12,976 nt of DNA from an uncultured Clostridia bacterium (GTDB lineage: Bacteria > Bacillota > Clostridia > TANB77 > CAG-508): contig CALXRJ010000175.1 of the NCBI GenBank assembly GCA_944390615.1, forward strand, positions 1 to 12,976. Direction: 5' to 3'. The first letter of the stretch is position 1, and each line of letters starts with the position of its first letter. The translations under genes and the position numbers were made by a program. Positions 6,168-12,976 of the stretch are shown here, piece by piece. The notes beneath the pieces were generated by a model, which saw nothing but the letters and a program-made list of their open reading frames with translations, made no database searches and had not been told where the DNA came from.

Positions 6168-7454
6168 ATGATAGATATTAAATTTTTAAGAGAACATACA
6201 GATATGGTAAAAGAAAATATCAAGAAAAAATTTCAAGACCACAAATTAGTTTTAGTGGATGAAGTGTTAGAATTAGACAAAAAAAATCGTGAAACAAAGT
6301 TAAATGGTGATAATTTACGTAATGAAAGAAAAACTTTAAGTAATGAAATAGGTAATCTCATGAAATCTGGCGAAAAACTTCAAGCAGAAGAAATCAAGCA
6401 AAAAGTACAAGCCATTAATGAAGAATTAGAAAAAAATGAAGCTTTAGAAGATGAATTAAATGAAGAAATCAAGGTTCGAATGATGAAAATTCCAAATATC
6501 ATTCATGAATCGGTTCCCATTGGTGAAGATGATAGCAAAAATGTGGAAATACAAAAATTTGGAGACCCTGTTGTTCCAGATTATGAAATTCCCTATCATG
6601 GAGAAATCATGGAAGCTTTAGGTGGACTTGATTTAGATAGTGCAAGAAGAGTAGCTGGAAATGGTTTTTATTATTTAATGGGAGATGTCGCAAGACTTCA
6701 TTCTGCTGTACTTACTTATGCAAGAGACTTTATGATTGATAAAGGATTTACTTATTGTATTCCTCCTTTTATGATTCGTTCTAATGTTGTGACAGGTGTT
6801 ATGAGTTTTGAAGAAATGGATGCTATGATGTACAAAATTGAAGGAGAAGATTTATATTTAATCGGAACCTCGGAACATTCTATGATTGGTAAATTTAAAG
6901 ACCAAATTTTAGACAAGTCGAAAATGCCTTATACCATGACATCTTATTCTCCATGTTTCAGAAAAGAAAAAGGTGCTCATGGTATCGAAGAACGTGGTGT
7001 TTACAGAATTCACCAATTTGAGAAACAAGAAATGATTGTTGTTTGTGAACCAGAAGATAGTTGGAATTGGTATGATAAAATGTGGTCTTATACAGTCGAA
7101 TTATTTAGAAACATGAATATTCCAGTTAGAACCCTTGAATGTTGTAGTGGTGATTTAGCAGACTTGAAAGCAAAATCTTGTGATGTAGAAGCTTGGTCTC
7201 CTCGTCAAAAGAAATATTTTGAAGTTGGTAGTTGCTCTAACCTAACAGATGCACAAGCTCGTAGACTTGGTATTCGAATTAAAGGTGAAAAAGAAAATTA
7301 TTTTGCCCATACCTTAAATAATACGGTTGTTGCTCCTCCTAGAATGTTAATCGCTGTTATGGAAAATAATTATCAACCTGATGGAAGTGTAATTGTTCCA
7401 GAGGTTCTTAGACCTTATATGGGTGGACTAGAAAAGATTTGTAAAAAGAATTAA
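6168..7454 (+). CDS. serS: seryl-tRNA synthetase
   Basis: SerRS charges tRNA-Ser with serine in the cytoplasm. Counted from ATG 6168 it has 428 residues, normal for the family. This start has AAGGA at 6154-6158, nine bases upstream, so it is preferred over the in-frame TTG at 6159. The N-terminal 100 residues form the charged coiled-coil arm that grips the long variable arm of tRNA-Ser. The class II catalytic core follows, with SPCFRKEKGAHG for motif 2 (from residue 261) and PPRMLIAVMEN for motif 3 (390-400). The substrate loop is TSEHSMIG (234-241), whereas the common bacterial form is TAEVPxTN. The block GDLADLKAKSCDVEAWSPRQ also differs from the usual bacterial form. Both indicate a divergent SerRS clade, recalling archaeal enzymes. 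serS is 20 bases upstream of engB and probably co-transcribed with it. Confidence 0.97.
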   Translation: MIDIKFLREHTDMVKENIKKKFQDHKLVLVDEVLELDKKNRETKLNGDNLRNERKTLSNEIGNLMKSGEKLQAEEIKQKVQAINEELEKNEALEDELNEEIKVRMMKIPNIIHESVPIGEDDSKNVEIQKFGDPVVPDYEIPYHGEIMEALGGLDLDSARRVAGNGFYYLMGDVARLHSAVLTYARDFMIDKGFTYCIPPFMIRSNVVTGVMSFEEMDAMMYKIEGEDLYLIGTSEHSMIGKFKDQILDKSKMPYTMTSYSPCFRKEKGAHGIEERGVYRIHQFEKQEMIVVCEPEDSWNWYDKMWSYTVELFRNMNIPVRTLECCSGDLADLKAKSCDVEAWSPRQKKYFEVGSCSNLTDAQARRLGIRIKGEKENYFAHTLNNTVVAPPRMLIAVMENNYQPDGSVIVPEVLRPYMGGLEKICKKN

Positions 7455-7474
7455 TCAAAGAAAGGTTAGAAAAA

Positions 7475-8056
7475 ATGTTAGTAAAAAACCCAAAATTTGA
7501 AATTTCAGCCGTTAGTCCTAAACAATACCCACAAAATGATTTACCAGAAATTGTTTTAGTGGGTAAATCCAATGTAGGAAAATCTAGTTTTATTAATACC
7601 ATGGTCAATCGAAAAAAATTAGCTCGTACTAGTTCAGAACCTGGAAAAACAAGACAAATTAATTTTTACAATATCGATGAAAAATTTTATTTGGTGGATC
7701 TTCCAGGCTATGGGTACAGCAAAATGTCAAAAAACCAGCAAGCTCAAGTTGGTAGATTTATTGAAGAATATCTATTTCATCGAGACAAAATTTCTTTGAT
7801 TGTATTTTTAATCGATATTAGACATTCTCCAACCGAAAATGATAAATTGATGTATGATTATATCATCCGCTCGCAAAAACCTTTTATCTTAATTGCCAAT
7901 AAAGCAGATAAAATCGCACCTACAAAAGTAATAGATCGAACACATGAATTACAAAAAGAAATAAATCCTTTAATGGATGCCACCATCCTTCCCTTTTCAT
8001 CAGAAAAGAAGATTTATTCTGATGATGTTTGGCATGAAATTGAAAAATATATTTAA
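7475..8056 (+). CDS. engB: ribosome biogenesis GTP-binding protein YsxC/EngB
   Basis: EngB (YihA/YsxC) is a small GTPase needed for maturation of the large ribosomal subunit. At 193 residues it has the usual length. The G1 P-loop is GKSNVGKSS (30-38), the switch I region has SEPGKTRQINFY (54-65), G3 is DLPGYG (75-80) and G4 is NKAD (142-145). A serine-containing G5 (FSSEK) lies near the C-terminus. The ATG has an AAAGAAAGG site ending nine bases upstream. It follows serS by 20 bases and is closed by a strong terminator directly after its stop codon, so serS-engB is a two-gene transcription unit. In many bacteria engB follows lon or clpX; this pairing with serS is different. Confidence 0.97.
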   Translation: MLVKNPKFEISAVSPKQYPQNDLPEIVLVGKSNVGKSSFINTMVNRKKLARTSSEPGKTRQINFYNIDEKFYLVDLPGYGYSKMSKNQQAQVGRFIEEYLFHRDKISLIVFLIDIRHSPTENDKLMYDYIIRSQKPFILIANKADKIAPTKVIDRTHELQKEINPLMDATILPFSSEKKIYSDDVWHEIEKYI

Positions 8057-8083
8057 AAAAACAGCTATTACTAGCTGTTTTTT
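8056..8083. terminator. bidirectional terminator between engB and the LRR gene
   Basis: AAAAAACAGCTA (8056-8067) and TAGCTGTTTTTT (8072-8083) form a perfect 12-bp stem with a TTAC loop. The core is CAGCTA/TAGCTG, flanked by an A-run and a T-run, so it can terminate on either strand. It sits between the stop of engB (8056) and the stop of the convergent LRR gene (8094) and likely serves both. Confidence 0.9.
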
Positions 8084-8093
8084 ATTTCATAAA

Positions 8094-9557
8094 TTAAATT
8101 CCTCTATATTTTCTGTATTTATGGAATACAAATATGCCATATAGCGCCATTATGCAAGCAATTGCTAATATACTAATTTGAATTCCAGTTTTTGGTAAGC
8201 TGCTGTTAATCACTGTATTATCTCTATTATTCGTGGTATTTCCATTATTTTGGGTTCCCGTTCCAGTTTGGTTTAAATTTTCTATTTTAATGCTTACTTC
8301 GGTTGTATTTCCGGCTAAATCTTTTATGGAAACTACTTCCTCTACATTAGAGGTATATTCTTTGTAAATCGTCAAATTGCCAGCTTCTTTTTGCCATCCT
8401 TGTGGAATTTGAATTTCTTCATTTGGCGTAATCATTACTTTAATTTTATTATCTTTTTCTTCGTAGTTTACCGTCAATTCTGGTGCTACTTTATCGATAT
8501 TATCGATTTTAATTTCTACGGTCGCTGTATTCCCTTCTAAATCTTCTACCTGAACAGTTTCTTCTGTGTTTTGTGTATATTCTTTTGTTAAGCTATTTTT
8601 TTCTTCCGATAAACGCCAACCTTCTACTTCTTTAATTTCAGTATTTGCCTTTATGGTTACAGTAACATTTTGATTGGTTGGTTGTGTCGTACTTTTTTCT
8701 ACTTCTAGCTTTAATGCAGGCTCTTCTACATTGACTGTAAAACGAGTTCCTCTTGCAAGACCTCTATCGATTTCTACCATAGCAGATGTTACTTGGTCTG
8801 TATCGATGATGATTTTGGTTCCATCTGCTGATAAAGTACAATTCGTTAGCTCATAATCGCTTTCTGCATAAAGTTGACTGTTACTGTCTTTTACCGCTTT
8901 TAGAATTTGTGGCAATTCGACTTCTTTGGTTCCACCTGCCATAACACTGGTTGAAATAGTTTGGTAACCAAGTGATACCGTCATTTCTTCTAAATTAAAA
9001 TCTTCGATAACTGACATATCACTGATTGCATTATAACCTATGTATAATTGCTCTAATTTGGTTAATTCGGCTATTGGCGAAATATCTGTTATCATATTGT
9101 CCGATAAATACAATCGATATAACTCGGTTAAACCACGAAGTGGTGTAATATCTGTTATATCATTATACCCTAATGATAAATTTTCGATTGTGGTTAGTCC
9201 TTGCAATGGGGTTAAATCACTTATATGGTTATGGGATAAATTTAAAATTTTTAAGCTAGTAAAATTTTCGATTCCAGTTATATCTTTTATTTTTTTGTCT
9301 TCGGTTTGCTCGTTATCATCGATATAAAGAGCATTTAGTCCTTCTACCCTTTCTTTTGAAACAGTTATGGTTTTTTGGGTATCGTCTTTTTCCTCAATTT
9401 CTCCTGCTAACACACCTTCTACTAAAGCATTATAAAAATTTATGTCATTACATTGAATCGTAATCGTTTCCTCTGTTGCCATGGTTTGAATTGGAAAGAA
9501 CAGTATTTGCATAAATAGAAAAAATACTGTTATAAAAGCAATTAATTTTATTTTCAT
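8094..9557 (-). CDS. secreted LRR protein with LPKTG sortase signal
   Basis: This is a 487-residue surface protein of internalin-like design. It has a signal peptide (residues 1 to about 27, hydrophobic core AFITVFFLFMQILF, likely cut after QTMA). An N-terminal cap is followed by four 22-residue leucine-rich repeats starting at 99, 121, 143 and 165, each with the LxxLxL...N.ISDxxPL pattern. A linker domain reaches about residue 278. Two tandem beta-sandwich-like repeats (about 280-355 and 356-430) share GW...KEY..N.EE.V...DL.GNT..V.IKI. A Thr/Asn/Gly-rich wall spacer (431-453) leads to LPKTG (454-458), a hydrophobic helix and a basic tail (HKYRKYRGI). Sortase should link it to peptidoglycan. 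The LRRs suggest protein or host binding, but the ligand is unknown. AAGGGGA (9567-9573) is the ribosome site. It appears monocistronic, with phased repeats upstream (9678-9720). Confidence 0.9.
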   Translation of the reverse strand: MKIKLIAFITVFFLFMQILFFPIQTMATEETITIQCNDINFYNALVEGVLAGEIEEKDDTQKTITVSKERVEGLNALYIDDNEQTEDKKIKDITGIENFTSLKILNLSHNHISDLTPLQGLTTIENLSLGYNDITDITPLRGLTELYRLYLSDNMITDISPIAELTKLEQLYIGYNAISDMSVIEDFNLEEMTVSLGYQTISTSVMAGGTKEVELPQILKAVKDSNSQLYAESDYELTNCTLSADGTKIIIDTDQVTSAMVEIDRGLARGTRFTVNVEEPALKLEVEKSTTQPTNQNVTVTIKANTEIKEVEGWRLSEEKNSLTKEYTQNTEETVQVEDLEGNTATVEIKIDNIDKVAPELTVNYEEKDNKIKVMITPNEEIQIPQGWQKEAGNLTIYKEYTSNVEEVVSIKDLAGNTTEVSIKIENLNQTGTGTQNNGNTTNNRDNTVINSSLPKTGIQISILAIACIMALYGIFVFHKYRKYRGI

Positions 9558-9660
9558 TTTTACATTTCCCCTTATCTAAATATTTGTACAAGAATAGGAT
9601 ACTATATTTTTGCATTTTTTCATAGTGGGTTTTATTCCACCTTTTTGTGTAAGTCTTTAT

Positions 9661-9720
9661 TTTATAAGGTTTTTATCTTTTATTACACTTTCATGACTTT
9701 TTTATTACAATTTTATTACA
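9661..9720 (-). promoter_or_regulatory. four 11-bp phased repeats plus -10 box upstream of the LRR gene
   Basis: On the plus strand TTTTATTACA occurs exactly at 9678, 9700 and 9711, and a 7/10 match (TTTCATGACT) fills the 9689 slot. This makes four tandem units with an 11-bp period. Read on the minus strand they are TGTAATAAAA units. Eleven bases past the last unit lies TATAAA (9661-9666), a good -10, with no -35 match at the normal place. Direct repeats of 11 bp ending about one helical turn before a -10 are the known layout of PhoB/OmpR-family activator sites (the E. coli pho box is two 11-bp units). I infer an activator-dependent promoter for the LRR gene with a leader of about 95 bases. 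Confidence 0.5.
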
Positions 9721-9721
9721 A

Positions 9722-9775
9722 TTTTCTCAAAAGGGACAAATCCTTTCGCGAAGGGGTTTGTCCCTTTTGAGAAAA
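9722..9775. terminator. very long hairpin terminator after uvrB
   Basis: Positions 9722-9740 and 9757-9775 pair perfectly over 19 bp. On the plus strand the stem continues with two G-U pairs to a CGCG loop, giving about 25 pairs in all. The core GGGACAAA...TTTGTCCC is flanked by AAAA and TTTT, so a GC-containing stem followed by a U-run exists on both strands. It lies two bases past the uvrB stop codon and is the probable end of uvrB transcription. It directly abuts the phased repeats of the LRR promoter. Confidence 0.75.
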
Positions 9776-9777
9776 AA

Positions 9778-11734
9778 TTATATCATTTTTTCCAATTCTT
9801 TTATCTTATCTCTTAATTCAGCAGCTTTTTCAAATTCCATTTTAGCTGCATAGGCTAACATCTCATCTGTTAATCGATTAATAACAGTTTTGATGTCCTC
9901 GTCTTTTTCTGCTTTAAATTCCACTTCAATATCTTCAGTTTGGATAGCCTTTATAGCATCTCTTACTGATTTACGGATCGTCTTAGGTGTAATTCCATTT
10001 TTTTCATTATATTCTTTTTGAATTTTACGCCTTCTATTGGTCTCTGCTATCGCTTTTTCCATGGACTCCGTAAGTTCATCTGCATACATGATAACCGTTC
10101 CATCTGTATTTCGAGCTGCTCTTCCGATGGTTTGGATTAAAGAACGTTCGGAACGTAAAAATCCTTCTTTGTCTGCATCTAGGATAGCCACTAAAGATAC
10201 TTCTGGAATATCTAGTCCCTCTCTTAAAAGGTTAATTCCAACTAAGACATCAAATTCTCCTAGTCTTAAATTTCTTATAATTTCCATTCTTTCTAAGGCT
10301 TTGGTGTCAGAATGCATATAATTTACTTTTACATCTAAACTTTTCAAGTATTCTGTTAAATCTTCTGCCATTTTTTTGGTTAAAGTAGTAACTAATACTC
10401 TTTCATTTTTTTCTACGCGGATTCTGATTTGTTCTAGTAAATCATCAATTTGATTTGTCACTGGTTTTACTTCAATTTTAGGGTCTAAAAGTCCAGTTGG
10501 TCTTATAATTTGTTCTACTACATTTTCTTTGCTATGTTCTTTTTCGTACTCTGCTGGTGTTGCACTTACAAATATAACTTGATTGATTCTTTCTTCAAAT
10601 TCATGAAATTTTAGTGGTCGATTGTCATAGGCAGAAGGAAGTCGAAATCCATAATTTACAAGTGAATCTTTTCTGGATTTATCTCCATTATACATAGCTC
10701 TAACCTGTGGGATAGTAGCATGAGATTCATCGATTAATAGTAGAAAATCTTTTGGAAAATAGTCAAATAAGGTATAGGGTGGACTTCCTGCTGGTCTTCC
10801 ACTCATATGCCTAGAGTAATTTTCAATTCCTTGACAAAAGCCAGTTTCTTTCATCATTTCTATATCAAAATTGGTTCTTTCTTCAATACGTTGTGCTTCG
10901 ATTAATTTATTTTGTGATTTAAAATACTGAATTCTCTCTTCTAGCTCTTCTTCTATAGTTACAATCGCTCTTTCCATCTTTTCTTTACTTGTTACATATT
11001 GAGATGCTGGTGGTATTAAAACATGACTTCTCGTACCAATTGGCTTTCCGGTTAAAGGATTGATTTCTGCTATTTTTTCAATTTCATCTCCCCAGAATTC
11101 CACGCGGATAGCTGCTTCACTTTGAGAAGATGGATAAATTTCTAAAATATCTCCTTTTGCTCGAAAAGTTCCTCTTTTGAAATCAATTTCATTTCTAGCA
11201 TATTGCATGGTTACTAATTTTTTCATAATCGCATCTCTTGATTTTTCTTGCCCAGGTCTTAAAGATAGCATCATTTCTTGGTAATCGATTGGGTCTCCTA
11301 ACCCATAGATACAAGATACAGAGGCAACGACAATGACATCCCTTGTTTCAAATAAAGATAAGGTTGCTGAATGACGAAGTTTGTCGATTTCGTCATTGAT
11401 GGATGCATCTTTTTCAATATAGGTATCAGAGCTAGCAATGTAGCTTTCAGGCTGATAATAATCATAATAGGATACGAAATATTCCACACGATTTTCTGGA
11501 AAAAATTCTTTAAATTCGGAATATAATTGTCCTGCTAGTGTTTTGTTATGTGCCAAAACAAGTGTTGGTCTTTGTACTTTTTGGATAATATTGGCCATGG
11601 TAAATGTTTTTCCGAGAGCCTGTAACGCCTAAAAGAGTCTGATATTTTTTGCCTTCTTGGATTCCATTGCTTAAATACTCGATAGCTTGTGGCTGGTCGC
11701 CTGTAGGTTTATAATCTGATACTAATTTGAACAT
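9778..11734 (-). pseudogene. uvrB: excinuclease ABC subunit B, frameshifted in the P-loop
   Basis: UvrB is the damage-verifying helicase-like subunit of nucleotide excision repair, loaded by UvrA and acting with UvrC. The true start is ATG 11734 after AGGGAGGA, encoding MFKLVSDYKPTGDQPQ. The frame breaks in Walker A. The sequence reads GGC TCT CGG AAA, giving GVTGSRKN, where removing one base near 11614 restores GVTGSGKT followed by FTMANII. The rest (9778-11598) is an intact 606-codon frame with the SYYDYYQPESY beta-hairpin, DESH (335-338 in the restored protein), the QTIGRAARN helicase motif VI and a C-terminal UVR motif that binds UvrC. The restored length is 651, close to the family norm. 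Starting at the internal ATG 11598 would omit the P-loop and could not give an active ATPase. Everything else is intact, so this is either a sequencing or assembly error or a very recent mutation. Confidence 0.9.
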
Positions 11735-11771
11735 GGTTCCTCCCTATGTTTTATTTCATCATAATATATCT

Positions 11772-11800
11772 TTTATATCACATTTTTAGCAAAATCACAA
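11772..11800 (-). promoter_or_regulatory. probable sigma-A-type promoter of uvrB
   Basis: On the minus strand TTGTGA (11795-11800), a 17-base spacer and TATAAA (11772-11777) form a reasonable -35/-10 pair in the 90-base gap between the kinase gene stop and the uvrB start. A LexA/DinR operator was not recognised nearby. The -35 is only a 4/6 match, so read-through from the kinase gene remains possible. Confidence 0.5.
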
Positions 11801-11824
11801 GAAAATTATCAATACTAACTATAT

Positions 11825-12703
11825 TTATAATACAATTTCTATTACTAAATTTTCCTTTTCATATTTGGCTTCTATTTTCCCACCATTTAGTTCTACTAAT
11901 TGTTTGGCAATTGATAAACCAATACCAGTCGATTTTTTAGCATTTTCCACGGTATAATAACGATGAAAAATTTTTTCTACGTTTGCTCTATCGAATGAAG
12001 TAGTTCGATTGGAAAAAGTAATTTTTCCATCTGGGCCAAGCGTGATTTTAAAATCTCCTTCACTATATTTAATTCCATTGGATATCATATTTTCCAATAC
12101 GCGAATCATTGTATTTTTATCAACCCATTTATAAATTTTCTCTTGTGTCATATTTACTTGTGGTTCTATCTTATTTTCTTGAAAAATAGGATAATAGCTT
12201 GCTAAAGTTTCTTCTAAGATTTCATTGATACAGCATTTTTCTTTTTTTATTTGGGCTGTGGTATCCATTGCTTTTGAATAATCAAATAATTGCTCTGTTA
12301 AAGTAATTAAATCCTTTGTTTTTCTTTCTATGATTTCTAAATATTCTTCTTGCTTGCTTTTTTTGTCTTTGATTAAATCAAGATATCCACTAATAGCAGT
12401 TAAGGGGGTTCTTATATCATGAGATAGATTGGTAATGAATTTTTGTAATTCTTCATTTCCGTTTTCGTATTGTAATTTTTGTTTTCTTAAATTTTTTAGT
12501 TCTCTGTTTAAATCATCTGCTAACTCTCTAATCTCTAAATCGGAAGAAGATACTGTTAACACTTTATTGGTATCTGATTTCAAAATTTCTTTTAGGGAAA
12601 ATCGAATTTCTTTTATAGATTTTTTTATAAAATGTAATTTCATTATGGCAATGACCAAAAAAACAAATAAAATGATTAAAATACTATAAAACCAGATACT
12701 CAA
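11825..12703 (-). CDS. membrane sensor histidine kinase
   Basis: This is a 292-residue two-component sensor kinase. It has a single N-terminal transmembrane helix (about residues 5-22) with almost no extracellular part, a short HAMP-like linker and coiled coil (about 25-85), and the DHp H-box FITNLSHDIRTPLTA with phospho-acceptor His95. The ATPase domain follows, with the N-box ENMISNGIKYS (205-215), an F-box-like EKIFHRYY (244-251) and the G2 box GIGLSIAKQL (261-270). The usual DxGxG G1 box is replaced by ITFSN, a variant found in some short kinases beside ABC transporters. The start is TTG 12703, supported by an AGGAGGA site nine bases upstream; there is no other start nearby. With no sensing domain it probably senses in the membrane or through a partner such as the adjacent upstream transporter-like protein. 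No response regulator is in the window; it may lie beyond the right edge. Confidence 0.92.
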   Translation of the reverse strand: MSIWFYSILIILFVFLVIAIMKLHFIKKSIKEIRFSLKEILKSDTNKVLTVSSSDLEIRELADDLNRELKNLRKQKLQYENGNEELQKFITNLSHDIRTPLTAISGYLDLIKDKKSKQEEYLEIIERKTKDLITLTEQLFDYSKAMDTTAQIKKEKCCINEILEETLASYYPIFQENKIEPQVNMTQEKIYKWVDKNTMIRVLENMISNGIKYSEGDFKITLGPDGKITFSNRTTSFDRANVEKIFHRYYTVENAKKSTGIGLSIAKQLVELNGGKIEAKYEKENLVIEIVL

Positions 12704-12710
12704 ATTTTTT

Positions 12711-12718
12711 TCCTCCTA
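12711..12718 (-). promoter_or_regulatory. ribosome site fused to the upstream stop codon
   Basis: TAGGAGGA on the minus strand contains both the TAG stop of the membrane protein gene and a near-perfect Shine-Dalgarno site for the kinase TTG start nine bases downstream. Ribosomes finishing the first gene would sit on the start of the second, implying translational coupling. This site is what decides for the TTG start. Confidence 0.8.
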
Positions 12719-12976
12719 TTTTAATTCTTTTTTATAAAAAATAAAAACACCTATTCCATTTACTACTAAAATCACACCTAAAGCATAAGTCATTACTGTT
12801 GTTACACTAGAAGTTTTGCTATTTTGATTTGTGTCTACTGTTTTTCCAGATAAATCATTTATTTGCCCTGATATTTCCATCATTTGTCCTGTTGGTAATA
12901 CATGATAAAAAAAGTTACAAATATTTCTAGTCATTTTATTTGGATAATTCGGATTAGGTCTACTTTCTAGAATATA
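12716..12976 (-). CDS. membrane protein, C-terminal part, resembles ABC-2 type permease
   Basis: The frame is open from the right edge, so the gene is 5'-truncated by the window. It encodes at least 86 residues. The Met at 12934 is internal and has no convincing ribosome site. The sequence runs from ESRPNPNYPNK through NFFYHVLPTGQMMEISGQ to a short Ser/Thr/Asn linker, then a hydrophobic helix (TYALGVILVVNGIGVFIFY) and the end KKELK. A final membrane helix followed by a YKKELK-type basic end, together with a preceding LPTGQ segment, is typical of ABC-2 (drug/lantibiotic exporter) permease subunits. I infer that class but cannot confirm it from the C-terminus alone. It is 12 bases upstream of the kinase start, which fits the common permease-kinase gene modules that respond to peptide antibiotics. 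A sortase-independent surface protein with a C-terminal anchor is the alternative. Confidence 0.5.
   Translation of the reverse strand, partial: YILESRPNPNYPNKMTRNICNFFYHVLPTGQMMEISGQINDLSGKTVDTNQNSKTSSVTTVMTYALGVILVVNGIGVFIFYKKELK

Noticed and set aside
7408..7608. Minus-strand frame across the serS-engB junction
   Set aside because: It is antisense to the end of serS and the GTPase P-loop region, with no independent coding signal.
11546..11598. Functional short UvrB starting at the internal ATG 11598
   Set aside because: There is no clear ribosome site, and the product would lack the P-loop needed for ATP binding.
11599..11640. Programmed frameshift in uvrB
   Set aside because: The two frames differ by +1. 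There is no slippery site allowing re-pairing (TCT to CTC mismatches), no stop codon at the shift point and no known UvrB precedent, so an error or mutation is simpler.

Overview
The window is strongly AT-rich. It has purine-rich Shine-Dalgarno sites, YaaL (DUF2508) and ComFC/RadA homologues, and a surface protein with an LPKTG sortase signal. Together these point to a low-GC Gram-positive bacterium, most likely a clostridial member of the Bacillota. I cannot name a species from the sequence alone.

Left edge (1-930): an accessory or decayed region. It holds a possible partial small gene running off the edge, a run of near-perfect hairpins (136-313), and a murA remnant that stops just after the catalytic-cysteine motif. 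Upstream of the remnant are spaced repeats and a hairpin that may terminate the next operon.

Centre left (930-5607, minus strand): an apparent operon in the order radA, comFC, a KAP-type P-loop NTPase gene, and a HAD-family nucleotidase gene. It starts from a recognisable sigma-A-type promoter, and the gaps between genes are 14-26 bases. radA and comFC act in recombination and DNA uptake. The last two genes are of unknown role.

Centre (5702-8056): a yaaL-like DUF2508 gene on the minus strand, divergent from serS-engB on the plus strand. The serS promoter is strong and its leader is short, with no T-box. A symmetrical terminator separates engB from the convergent gene.

Right (8094-12976, minus strand): a secreted, probably wall-anchored LRR protein gene whose upstream DNA carries four 11-bp phased repeats placed like a PhoB/OmpR-type activator site. 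Beyond it lies uvrB, broken by a one-base frameshift inside its ATP-binding P-loop. Next come a short histidine kinase gene with a TTG start and the C-terminal part of a membrane protein that resembles an ABC-2 type permease. The kinase and the membrane protein are tightly coupled and look like part of a sensor/transporter module that continues past the right edge.

I saw no tRNA, rRNA, CRISPR array, transposase gene or replication origin. The most unusual items are the phased operator, the hairpin cluster beside the murA remnant, the KAP NTPase/nucleotidase pair in the radA-comFC operon, the apparent non-canonical start of comFC, and the uvrB frameshift.
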